Assembly: GCA_031555315.1 (NCBI GenBank)
Contig: JAVBUO010000032.1
Location: 1-37,214 of the forward strand
Length of the DNA: 37,214 nucleotides
Source: JAVBJV01 sp031555315
GTDB taxonomy: Bacteria; Pseudomonadota; Alphaproteobacteria; Acetobacterales; Acetobacteraceae
Reading direction: 5' to 3'
A program made the position numbers and the translations under genes. Positions 1 through 9,367 of this stretch are shown piece after piece (the first letter of the stretch is position 1; every line of letters begins with the position of its first letter). The notes below the pieces were generated by a model. The model was not told where the DNA came from, ran no database searches, and saw nothing but the letters and a program-made list of their open reading frames with translations.

Positions 1-252
1 GACCGTGGCTACGACAGCACCGCATTCCGCCAGGCACTGATCGACAAAGGTATCCAGCCCTGCATCCCGTCGAGCCGAAGCCGCAAGATCCCATACCATT
101 ACGACAAGGCGCTCTATCGCCAGCGCCACAAGGTCGAGAACCTCTTCGCAAAGCTCAAGGACTGGCGGCGTATCGCAACACGCTACGATCGATGCGCTCA
201 CACTTTCTTCTCGGCCATCTGCATCGCTGCCGTCGTTATCTTCTGGATCTGA
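1..252 (+). CDS. IS5-family DDE transposase, C-terminal part
   Basis: The reading frame is open from the first base, so the gene is cut by the window edge and only the last 83 residues are visible. It starts with DRGYDS, the block that carries the second catalytic aspartate in IS5-type transposases. Further on, YRQRHKVENLFAKLK fits the Y-(2)-R-(3)-E-(6)-K signature exactly, with the glutamate as the third DDE residue. The tail (RCAHTFFSAICIAAVVIFW) is typical of the IS427 or IS1031 groups. Enzymes of this family cut and paste their own element at short AT-containing targets. Whether this copy is active cannot be judged without the N-terminal half. Confidence 0.9.
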   Translation, partial: DRGYDSTAFRQALIDKGIQPCIPSSRSRKIPYHYDKALYRQRHKVENLFAKLKDWRRIATRYDRCAHTFFSAICIAAVVIFWI

Positions 253-268
253 TCAACGAGTCCTGATC
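1..268 (+). mobile_element. IS5-family insertion sequence, right end only
   Basis: The window opens inside an insertion sequence whose transposase reads to a stop at 250-252. The element should end a few bases later. The tract GATCAACGAGTCCTGA at 251-266 is a plausible right terminal inverted repeat, but its partner lies outside the window, so the exact end is inferred. Beyond it, base composition drops sharply in GC and a different open frame starts without a start codon, which is what an IS inserted into a gene would leave. A perfect 12-bp palindrome, CGTAGATCTACG, sits at 268-279, right at the presumed junction. Confidence 0.75.
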
Positions 269-547
269 GTAGATCTACGTGCGCAAAAGGTAAAAGACCG
301 CGAAGCAGATAGAGGATTACGCGGCGAATATGCCCGAAAGGCTTGCCGTATTGCTGTTGGCAGCTTGATTTTTCTTGGGAGCGTCATTCTATTTGTAGCT
401 ATCGCAAACTTATTTACAGGACGACAAATTTTAAGTGATTCTGTTCTCATCGCAGCAATTACAGGCGCTACTATCAACACGTTGGCTGCATTTTTAGGAG
501 TTATTCGAGGTCTCTTTCCGGCCAACGGGAATAGGAAAGTAAAATAA
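269..547 (+). pseudogene. 5'-truncated small two-helix membrane protein, cut by the IS
   Basis: An open frame runs without a stop from the IS end to the TAA at 545-547. It has no ATG; the only listed-type start is a TTG at 365, in the middle of a hydrophobic helix, so the true N-terminus has been lost. The readable part has a charged cytoplasmic stretch (KVKDREADRGLRGEYARKA), a hydrophobic helix (about 358-412), a short loop, a second helix (about 439-505) ending in FLGVIRGLFPA, and a basic tail. This layout matches a loose family of small cytoplasmic-tailed two-helix proteins of unknown function that end in a 'GLFP'-like motif; the match is from memory and weak. The AT-rich sequence differs from the genes around it and suggests horizontal origin. 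Confidence 0.6.
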
Positions 548-559
548 TCTCCCCATAAC

Positions 560-590
560 AAAAAAGGCCCCGTTTCCGGGGCCCTTTTTA
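560..590. terminator. Bidirectional intrinsic terminator
   Basis: A 7-bp perfect stem, GGCCCCG (566-572) with CGGGGCC (577-583), closes a TTTC loop. An A-run precedes it and a T-run follows it on the plus strand, so it can stop transcripts from both sides. It lies 18 bp past the truncated membrane-protein gene and 14 bp past the end of acnA on the other strand. Confidence 0.9.
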
Positions 591-604
591 TCGAGGCACA
601 ATTC

Positions 605-3301
<2,697 letters not shown>

Positions 3302-3421
3302 GTTGAAATATTCCTTCTCCCTGGGTCGCGGCATGCCGGCCGCGTGACTTTCCGCCCGGCTTAAATCATACCAGCGCGAGACGGTCTATTGTGCGGGTGG
3401 TTTTTACGGCTGGAGGCACGG

Positions 3422-4075
3422 GTGCTGCAAGCGCGGGATATGGCGGTGATCCGCGGTGAACGGCTGGTTTTCTCGAAGATTTCGTTCCGGCTGCGGCCGG
3501 GGCAGGCCTGGCTGCTGGTCGGCCCGAACGGGGTGGGGAAATCATCGCTGCTGCGCGCGCTGGCCGGGCTTTTACCGCTGGCGGCCGGGGATTTGCGCTG
3601 CGCGGCTGGGGATTTGCACTGCGCGGCCGAAACCGGCCAGGAAACCGTGGATGCCCATGCCTATGGCCCGTCCTACGCGGCGCGGCTGTGCTATCTGGGC
3701 CATCAGGATGCGGTGAAGCCGGGACTGAGCGTGCTGGAAAATATACATTTTTTTGCAGATCTGATGGGCGTGGCGCGCAATGCGGCGCGGATCGGGGCGG
3801 CGCTCGAGGCGCTGGACCTGACCCATCTGGCCGATCTGCCGGCACGGATGCTGTCGGCCGGGCAAAAGCGGCGGCTGGCGCTGTCGCGGCTGGCGGTGTC
3901 GCTGGGCACGCGGCCGATCTGGCTGCTGGACGAACCGACCGTGGGGCTGGACGCGGCCTCGGTCGTCCGATTCGGCGCTTTGGTGGCGCAGCACAGGGCG
4001 GGCGGCGGCGGCGTGGTGGCCGCCACGCATCTGCCGCTGCCGTTCCCCGAGGCCGAGGAGCTGCGGCTGGGATGA
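3422..4075 (+). CDS. ccmA: Haem exporter ATP-binding protein CcmA
   Basis: This is the ATPase of the CcmABCDE part of System I cytochrome c maturation. It powers release of holo-CcmE so that haem can be handed to apocytochromes in the periplasm. The 217 residues contain Walker A GPNGVGKSS (34-42), the ABC signature LSAGQKRRLALSRL and Walker B WLLDEPTVGLD followed by a switch-region TH. I choose GTG at 3422 because TGGAGG sits 5 bases before it and the family starts with a short LxARDLAV-type strand; a TTG at 3389 would add 11 residues. It overlaps ccmB by ATGA. An odd detail is an in-frame 7-residue tandem repeat, GDLRCAA-GDLHCAA, just after the Walker A helix. No ccmC, ccmD or ccmE follows in the window. 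Confidence 0.92.
   Translation: MLQARDMAVIRGERLVFSKISFRLRPGQAWLLVGPNGVGKSSLLRALAGLLPLAAGDLRCAAGDLHCAAETGQETVDAHAYGPSYAARLCYLGHQDAVKPGLSVLENIHFFADLMGVARNAARIGAALEALDLTHLADLPARMLSAGQKRRLALSRLAVSLGTRPIWLLDEPTVGLDAASVVRFGALVAQHRAGGGGVVAATHLPLPFPEAEELRLG
3587..3628 (+). repeat. 21-bp tandem duplication inside ccmA
   Basis: Two adjacent 21-bp units (3587-3607 and 3608-3628) differ at only two positions. The unit length is a multiple of three, so the frame is kept and seven residues (GDLxCAA) are doubled. The site is the variable region after the Walker A helix of the ATPase, where length differences are usually tolerated. Confidence 0.9.
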
Positions 4076-4737
4076 GCGCTTTTATGGCCATTATCGGGCG
4101 CGACCTGCGCCTGGCGCGCCGCCAGGGGGCGGATACGCTGGCAGCGGTGCTGTTCTTTCTGGTCGCGGCGTCGTTGTTCCCGCTGGCCGTGGGGCCGGCG
4201 CCCGAGGTGCTGACCCGGATCGGCCCCGGCATCATCTGGGTGACGGCGCTGCTGGCGGCGCTGCTGCCGCTGGAGCGCCTGTTCGGGGCCGAGCTCGAGG
4301 ACGGATCGCTGGATCAGTTGTTACTTTCGGGTCTGCCGGCGTCGATGGTCGGGCTGGCGAAGGCGTGCGCGCACTGGCTGGTTACCGGCCTGCCGCTGCT
4401 GGCGGCGGCGGGACCGGTGGCGCTGATGCTGCGGGTGGAACCCGAAACGCTGCCCGTGCTGCTGCTCGGTCTGTTGCCGGGCACGCTGACGCTGTCGTTG
4501 CTGGGCACGGCGTGCGCGGCGGTGACGCTGGGCGCGCGTCGCGCCGGCGTGCTGCTGCCGCTGCTGGTGTTGCCGCTGACCATCCCGGTGCTGGTGTTCG
4601 GCGTCGGCGCGGCCGACGCGGTGGCGACCGGCATGGCGGCGCGCCCGCACCTGCTGCTGCTGACGGCGGCGATGCTGCTGGCCGCGGTGCTGTCGCCGCT
4701 GGCCGCCGCCGCGGGGTTGAAGGCGGCGGCGGAATAG
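4072..4737 (+). CDS. ccmB: Haem exporter membrane protein CcmB
   Basis: CcmB is the membrane partner of CcmA in cytochrome c maturation. The 221-residue protein has the expected six hydrophobic segments and the family pattern: an N-terminal amphipathic RDLRLARRQGADTLAAVLFF, then a conserved FGAELEDGSLDQLLLSG block after the second helix, and a proline-rich LLVLPLTIPVLVFG helix near the end. Its ATG lies inside the ccmA stop codon (ATGA), so the two are translationally coupled. In many alphaproteobacteria ccmC and ccmD follow directly; here the next gene is on the opposite strand, so those genes must be elsewhere or absent. Confidence 0.93.
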   Translation: MSAFMAIIGRDLRLARRQGADTLAAVLFFLVAASLFPLAVGPAPEVLTRIGPGIIWVTALLAALLPLERLFGAELEDGSLDQLLLSGLPASMVGLAKACAHWLVTGLPLLAAAGPVALMLRVEPETLPVLLLGLLPGTLTLSLLGTACAAVTLGARRAGVLLPLLVLPLTIPVLVFGVGAADAVATGMAARPHLLLLTAAMLLAAVLSPLAAAAGLKAAAE

Positions 4738-4757
4738 ATCCCCTCTGCCGGCAGACG

Positions 4758-4880
4758 TCAGCGAACCGTCACTCCGCCGCCGCCCGAGACATAAGGCCCG
4801 GACGAATTGCGCTGTGTGCAGGCGGACAGCGGCAGCAGACAGAGGGCGAGCAGGAGAATGACGGTGATGGGTCTGGGCAT
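4758..4880 (-). CDS. Very small lipoprotein (40 aa)
   Basis: A short frame encodes 40 residues beginning MPRPITVILLLALCLLPLSA and followed directly by the lipid-acceptor cysteine. It has a basic n-region, a leucine-rich core and a lipobox LSAC with Cys21. The mature part is only 20 residues, rich in Ser and Gly and ending in GGGGVTVR. AAGGGA lies 11 bases before the ATG, a somewhat long spacing. It is convergent with ccmB, 20 bp from its stop. The signal sequence makes this a credible gene despite its size. Entericidin-like or other small outer-membrane lipoproteins are the nearest comparison, but I cannot assign a family or function. Confidence 0.55.
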   Translation of the reverse strand: MPRPITVILLLALCLLPLSACTQRNSSGPYVSGGGGVTVR

Positions 4881-5075
4881 AAAAACAGCGATCCCTTCAT
4901 GGTGCCGGCGGTAGAAGATGTAGACGGTCGAGATCGTACAGGATTTCAGGCACCGTGTTCAAAGGCGATGCGCGCACCGCAGGTTGCCGGATGTAGAGGC
5001 GGATTCGCCGGCGGCAAGATGGGTGTTGCCGACCGTGAATGGCTGACCTGAACGTGCGACGATGGATATCCTGCC

Positions 5076-5492
5076 CTAGCGCCGTACGATCTGTACCGCG
5101 GTCAGTTCCTGTCTGGTCGAGGACAGAACGCAGCGTCTCGCGGAATCGGTGACAGCCTCGTCGTCTTGCGTCTGGCAGCGCAGTTGCAGCATTGTGCCGG
5201 CATAAACGCCGCCGATCCCGGTTGCGGCCTGTGCCATGTTGCCGGACAGGATTTTGCTGCCATTCAGGAAGACCGAGATTTCATCCCGGCCGGGGGCGTA
5301 TGTGGCGCAGAATCTGGTGGGAATCGCCTGCTGGCGGTCCAGAGAAACCGTCGTCTGGTGGCAGGCCTGCCGGTTTCCCCGCACGGTCAGAACCGGCGTG
5401 TTGTCCGGTTCCGGCGGCGGCGCCAGCAATGTGCATGCCCCCAGCGACAGGACGGAACTGGTGGACAGGATCATCCAGAATGCAAGTCGCAT
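5076..5492 (-). CDS. Putative lipoprotein, four further cysteines
   Basis: The frame extends further upstream, but the first residues with a protein-like start are MRLAFWMILSTSSVLSLGAC, a clean lipoprotein signal with lipobox LGAC and lipid-acceptor Cys20. I therefore use the ATG at 5492, giving 138 residues; its ribosome site is weak. After a proline-rich linker (PPPEPDNTP), the mature domain contains four cysteines (QACHQ, RFCAT, LRCQT, RRCVL), enough for two disulfides, as expected for a protein facing the periplasm. I do not recognise the family. It lies between the 40-residue lipoprotein and another secreted protein on the same strand, but the gaps of about 195 and 290 bp make a single operon uncertain. 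Confidence 0.65.
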   Translation of the reverse strand: MRLAFWMILSTSSVLSLGACTLLAPPPEPDNTPVLTVRGNRQACHQTTVSLDRQQAIPTRFCATYAPGRDEISVFLNGSKILSGNMAQAATGIGGVYAGTMLQLRCQTQDDEAVTDSARRCVLSSTRQELTAVQIVRR

Positions 5493-5746
5493 GGCGGCTA
5501 CTTTCGATACAGGGCCTGTTTGCCCGGGATTGTCTGGTGTGTCGATTTTCGGGTTACGGCGTCCTGCGGACACCACGGTACGGTCGCTGCGAAAGCAACC
5601 AGCGCATATGGCAGAACCGATGCGCTTCACGAAATCCAGATCCGTCTTCAATGGTTGAAACAATGCCTAAAATGTCAAAAATTAATAAACACGAAGATGC
5701 CCGCCAGACTGCGCGCGCACCGTCCAAAACGCCGGAAGGTGGATGG

Positions 5747-5774
5747 ATCCGGAAGCGGGGCACCGCTTCCGGAT
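5747..5774 (-). terminator. Strong hairpin after the two-repeat periplasmic gene
   Basis: A perfect 12-bp stem, ATCCGGAAGCGG with CCGCTTCCGGAT, closes a GGCA loop. It starts 6 bases past the stop codon of the minus-strand gene ending at 5781. No T-run follows on that strand, so it may be a transcript-end stabilising hairpin rather than a classic intrinsic terminator. The rest of 5493-5780 shows no gene I can support. Confidence 0.6.
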
Positions 5775-5780
5775 CAGGTT

Positions 5781-6353
5781 TCAGGGCGCGGCGCGCACGG
5801 CGATGACCACCGATTCGACAAGCGTTGCGACCACGGTGTCACCGGGTTTGACTTCGCTGATATTCACATCGTCGGGGGCGCGCACGGTGTGCGGTTTGCC
5901 ATCGGCGCCGCGCAGCACGACCTGACGGGTGGCGGGGTTGACGCTGTCCACCTGCGCTGTGATCTGCGACACGTTCTGCACGGCAAGCCCGGGCCGCGCG
6001 CCGCGCGGTGCGCTTGCGACGCCGGTCGTTTCTTCCGGCGTGCGCGCCTGGCCGCGTTCCAGCGCCACGATGATCGTGTCGGTCACATCGAGCTGAACGA
6101 TGTCACCTTCCTTGATCTGGTTGAAGTTCCGCACGCTCGCCGGCAGGCGGTGCGTCTCATAGGTGCCGTCCTCGTAGCGCACCAGAACCTGACGGGTGCG
6201 CCGGTCGACGGTTTCAACCCTTGCGAGTACTGTGGAGACGCTGGCCTCTACGGTGCGCGCACCGACTACCCGTGTCGGATGTGTAGAAGTCTCGGCTATG
6301 GCGCCTGTTGCGGTCACGCTGATGACGGCTGATAGAAATAACGCACGGAACAT
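5781..6353 (-). CDS. Periplasmic protein with two copies of a ~60-residue beta domain
   Basis: The 190-residue product starts with a signal peptide (MFRALFLSAVISVTATGAIA, cut before ETS). The mature protein holds two related blocks. Residues about 42-101 read VLARVETVDRRTRQVLVRYE and onward to DTIIVALERG; residues about 131-190 read ITAQVDSVNPATRQVVLRGA and onward to ESVVIAVRAA. Each has the order V-x-V-(D/N)-x-x-TRQV-DG-(Y/K)-x-T-x-(R/P)-(V/D)-(R/N)-x-(I)-K-x-GD-x-V, which suggests a small OB- or SH3-like beta barrel repeated in tandem. A proline- and alanine-rich linker separates them. GGAG lies 7 bases before the ATG. I do not know its function; repeated all-beta domains in the periplasm often bind metal, peptide or glycan ligands, but that is only inference. 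Confidence 0.7.
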   Translation of the reverse strand: MFRALFLSAVISVTATGAIAETSTHPTRVVGARTVEASVSTVLARVETVDRRTRQVLVRYEDGTYETHRLPASVRNFNQIKEGDIVQLDVTDTIIVALERGQARTPEETTGVASAPRGARPGLAVQNVSQITAQVDSVNPATRQVVLRGADGKPHTVRAPDDVNISEVKPGDTVVATLVESVVIAVRAAP

Positions 6354-6547
6354 GGAGATCTCCAGTGAAAGTGCTGCAAACGGACAATAGGGCCGAATTC
6401 GCCACGTTAAAAGCGATTTCGCAACGATTTTCCAAGTTGAGTTCCATTCATGGCAAATTCGTGGCGCATTTCGCTTTTGGACACAGTGCGGGCAGTTGTC
6501 TGTGTGCTGGCACGACAGTGGGCGCCATAAAATATCCGCCCGGCCGA

Positions 6548-7465
6548 TCAGCCCAGTCCCTCGTCTTCAAAGGCGCCGAGGTCGATGCGTTTCAGCGCGA
6601 TGGTTCGCACGGGTTCGACGCCGACGTTGTACTGGACCAGCAGCCGGGCGAGTTCGTCGCCGTCGATCAGGACGATGGTGTGGTTGTTGTATTTGGCGTT
6701 GCGCGCCGCGTCGGAAAAGCTGCTGGTGGTGACGAACACGCCTTTCTGGGCGTTCTGCTTGCTCAGCGCGCCGGAGAATTTGTCGATCTCGGGCGAGCCG
6801 ACGGTGTTGCTGGCCGCATAGCGTTTGGCCTGCATGTAAACCCGGTCGAGGCCCAGCGCATCCTGCTGGATCACGCCGTCCACGCCGCCATCGGCGGTTT
6901 TTCCGAGATGGAGGACCGCGCCGCGCGCGCCGTAGTTCATCGCTTTCAGCAGCGCGATGATCAGCAGTTCGAAGGATGTGGGAGACAGTTTGCGTACGGC
7001 ATCCAGCAATGTGCTTTGCAGGGCGGTGTCGATTTCCGATGCGGCGGCGTCCAGGCGATCTTCGGGGGTGTCTTCTGTCGAGTCTGTTTGGATCTCTCTG
7101 GTCGTATGATCGTGTGCCTTGGAGCGCGAGCGTTCTTCGAAAGCACGAAATTCCGCAAACTGGCGCAGATAGGCATTGTTGATCGGCGTGTTGCTCGCTA
7201 ACGCTGCGCGGCCGCGGTCGGTGATGGACACGCAACCCGGCATCGGGAGTTCGAGCAATCCGGCCTGCTTCAGATATGTGCGTGCCCACCCAGCTCGGCT
7301 GGCAAGCACCGTTGCCCTGCCGGCCGGCAGCATGCGTATTCGCTCTTCTTCGGTCAGACCGAACGCATCGGCAATTTCCTGCGTGATATCCCGCAGCCGT
7401 CGCGGTGTATGGTCGGCGCGTTCCAGCAGCGGTCGCATCCAGTGCTCATAAGTCGGGATCGGCAT
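6548..7465 (-). CDS. mrr: Mrr-type restriction endonuclease (type IV-like)
   Basis: Mrr enzymes cut foreign DNA carrying methylated bases and need no partner methylase. The first about 90 residues form the Mrr_N winged-helix region (MPIPTYEHWMRPLLERA, later RAGWARTYLKQAGLLE), closely patterned on the E. coli protein. A charged linker (about 105-145) leads to the catalytic domain, where the PD-(D/E)xK-like residues are D196 in GGVDG and Q212-A-K214 in MQAKRY. SPTSFELLIIALLKAMNYGA is the usual helix opening this domain. I use ATG at 7465 (305 aa) because the N-terminus then aligns with known Mrr; an ATG at 7510 adds 15 residues. No methyltransferase or specificity gene adjoins it, fitting a solitary type IV enzyme. 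Its gap to gpsA is 71 bp. Confidence 0.9.
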   Translation of the reverse strand: MPIPTYEHWMRPLLERADHTPRRLRDITQEIADAFGLTEEERIRMLPAGRATVLASRAGWARTYLKQAGLLELPMPGCVSITDRGRAALASNTPINNAYLRQFAEFRAFEERSRSKAHDHTTREIQTDSTEDTPEDRLDAAASEIDTALQSTLLDAVRKLSPTSFELLIIALLKAMNYGARGAVLHLGKTADGGVDGVIQQDALGLDRVYMQAKRYAASNTVGSPEIDKFSGALSKQNAQKGVFVTTSSFSDAARNAKYNNHTIVLIDGDELARLLVQYNVGVEPVRTIALKRIDLGAFEDEGLG

Positions 7466-7536
7466 GTCGAACCGTGAACTTTCTGCAAAACAATACGCTG
7501 GACTATGCAATCACTACGTTGGTTCACGCAATCCCG

Positions 7537-8511
7537 TCACTCGTCGCGCTTCGGTCGCGCCAGCAGCGCGGCGATGCCGTCGCGCACCGACATCCGTCCC
7601 TGCATCACGGCGGCGACGGCGGCGACGATCGGCATGTCCACGCCGACCGATGTGGCGCGCGCCAGCAGGGCCGGCGCGGTGGTCACGCCCTCGGTCACCG
7701 ATGTGCGCGCGGCCAGAATTTCGGCGATCGGCACACCCTGTCCCAGCGCCACCCCGCACGAGAAATTACGGCTGGCCTGACCCGCGCAGGTCAGCATCAG
7801 ATCGCCGAGCCCTGACAGGCCGGCCACCGTTTCCGCCTTGCCGCCCAGCGCCACCGTCAGCCGGGCAATCTCGGCCAGACCGCGGGTGACCAGTGCGGCG
7901 CGCGCGCTTTCGCCCAGTTGCGCGCCGATCGCCACGCCGGCGGCGATGGCGATCACGTTCTTGGTCGCGCCGCCGATCTCGGCGCCGACCGGATCGTCGT
8001 TGCCGTACAGCCGAAAGACAGGGGTCGCCAGCATGTCGATGGTTTTCTCGCGCAATGCCGGATCGGCCGAAGCGACCACCGCCGCCACCGGCAGCCCCGC
8101 CGCGACTTCGTGTGCGAAGGTCGGGCCGCTGAGCACCGCCAGCCGCGCCGCGGGGCGCAGTTCGGCGAGCATCTCCAGCGGCAGTGCCAGAGTCCGCGCT
8201 TCGACGCCTTTCGCCACCGTCACCAGATCGGTGCAGTCGTGCGGCAGTTGCGCCACGACATGCCGCGCGTGCTGCGTCGGCACGGCGAGCAGCAATAGCG
8301 GCGCAAAGACGGCAGTGATGTCGGCGGTGATGTCGATCGCCGCATCCAGAACCGCGCCGGGCAGATGCAACGCGTTGAGGCGTGTGCGCGCCATGTCCGC
8401 CGCGCGCTCCGCATCGCGCGCCCACAGCGTGACACGCCGGCCGGCGCGGGCCGCCTGAATGGCCAATGCGGTGCCGAAGGCGCCGGCGCCGATGATTGCA
8501 ACGTCGTTCAT
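7537..8511 (-). CDS. gpsA: Glycerol-3-phosphate dehydrogenase [NAD(P)+]
   Basis: GpsA reduces dihydroxyacetone phosphate to sn-glycerol 3-phosphate, the backbone for phospholipids. The 324 residues show the N-terminal Rossmann motif GAGAFGTALA (8-17), a second coenzyme contact AVPTQHAR, SGPTFAHEVAAGLP in the substrate cleft, the catalytic lysine block GGATKNVIAIAAG and the C-terminal helical signature GLSGLGDLMLTC. It is the third gene of a tsaD-rlmJ-gpsA run on the minus strand, 34 bp after rlmJ. tsaD near gpsA is common in alphaproteobacteria; rlmJ between them is a local variation. Length and motifs are normal. Confidence 0.97.
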   Translation of the reverse strand: MNDVAIIGAGAFGTALAIQAARAGRRVTLWARDAERAADMARTRLNALHLPGAVLDAAIDITADITAVFAPLLLLAVPTQHARHVVAQLPHDCTDLVTVAKGVEARTLALPLEMLAELRPAARLAVLSGPTFAHEVAAGLPVAAVVASADPALREKTIDMLATPVFRLYGNDDPVGAEIGGATKNVIAIAAGVAIGAQLGESARAALVTRGLAEIARLTVALGGKAETVAGLSGLGDLMLTCAGQASRNFSCGVALGQGVPIAEILAARTSVTEGVTTAPALLARATSVGVDMPIVAAVAAVMQGRMSVRDGIAALLARPKRDE

Positions 8512-8545
8512 ACACGTTTTCTCCGCGGCGCTTTTACCGCACCCG

Positions 8546-9367
8546 TCATTCGCCGGCCAGCCGGATCAGCGCCTGGCCTTCGCCGTGTTCGCCATCGCTC
8601 AGCCGGGCGCGCAGCGCCTCCAGAATCGCAGTGGCGGCATTCTCGAACCCGTAGGGCGGGTTGACGACCAGCAGGCCGCAGCCGTTCAGCCTCGTCGGGT
8701 CGGTCGGTGTGCGCAGCCACAGTTCGGCGGCCACGATGTCGCGAATGCCTGCTGCCTGCATCGCCTCGTGAAACAGCCGCACCGGCGTGCGATGCTTGAT
8801 CGGGTACCATGCCGCATACACGCCGTTGGCGAAGCGTTTGTGCGCGGCTATCAGCGCGCGTTGCAGCTGTGCGAACTCGTCGGGCGCCTCGAACGGCGGG
8901 TCGATCAGGATCAGCCCGCGCCGTTCGGGGAACGGCAGCAGTGCGGTTATCGCTTCCCAGGCATCGCGGTTGTGCACACTGATTTGTGCGTCGCGCGCAT
9001 AGCGGCGCTTCAGCGCGGCGTGGTCTTCGGGGTGCAGTTCGCAGCAGATCAGCCGGTCGCGTTCACGCAACAGCGCGCGCACGATCTCGGGCGAGCCGGG
9101 ATACTGGCCGGGCTTGGCGGTGGCGATCGCCAGGTAATCGGCCAGCACATCGGCGGGCTGTTCGGCGACACGCGCGATGCCGCGTTTCCATTCGCCGGTG
9201 CGTTCGGCCTGCTCCGACTCCAGATCATACGCACCGATCCCCGCATGCGTATCCAGCACGGCGATCGGCGTGTCCTTGCGCTGTAAGGCGCGCAGCAGCC
9301 AGACCAGCAGCGCGTGCTTCATGCAGTCGGCGAAATTGCCGGCGTGAAAGGCGTGGCGATAATTCAT
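8546..9367 (-). CDS. rlmJ: 23S rRNA A2030 N6-methyltransferase RlmJ
   Basis: RlmJ methylates N6 of A2030 in 23S rRNA using S-adenosylmethionine. The 273-residue protein begins MNYRHAFHAGNFADCMKHAL, the hallmark opening of the family. The AdoMet-binding motif I is LDTHAGIGAYDL, and the amino-methylase catalytic motif IV is LILIDPPFEAP (DPPF). Near the end is GCGLLVVNPPYGFE. The ATG overlaps the tsaD stop codon as ATGA (9364-9367), so the two genes are probably translationally coupled and the start is well supported. The modification is not essential in E. coli, where it affects growth only mildly. Confidence 0.95.
   Translation of the reverse strand: MNYRHAFHAGNFADCMKHALLVWLLRALQRKDTPIAVLDTHAGIGAYDLESEQAERTGEWKRGIARVAEQPADVLADYLAIATAKPGQYPGSPEIVRALLRERDRLICCELHPEDHAALKRRYARDAQISVHNRDAWEAITALLPFPERRGLILIDPPFEAPDEFAQLQRALIAAHKRFANGVYAAWYPIKHRTPVRLFHEAMQAAGIRDIVAAELWLRTPTDPTRLNGCGLLVVNPPYGFENAATAILEALRARLSDGEHGEGQALIRLAGE

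Noticed and set aside
3302..3421. Promoter with TATGAT (plus-strand 3365-3370) for acnA
   Set aside because: The -10 match is good, but no acceptable -35 lies at 16-18 bp, so I do not list it as a feature.
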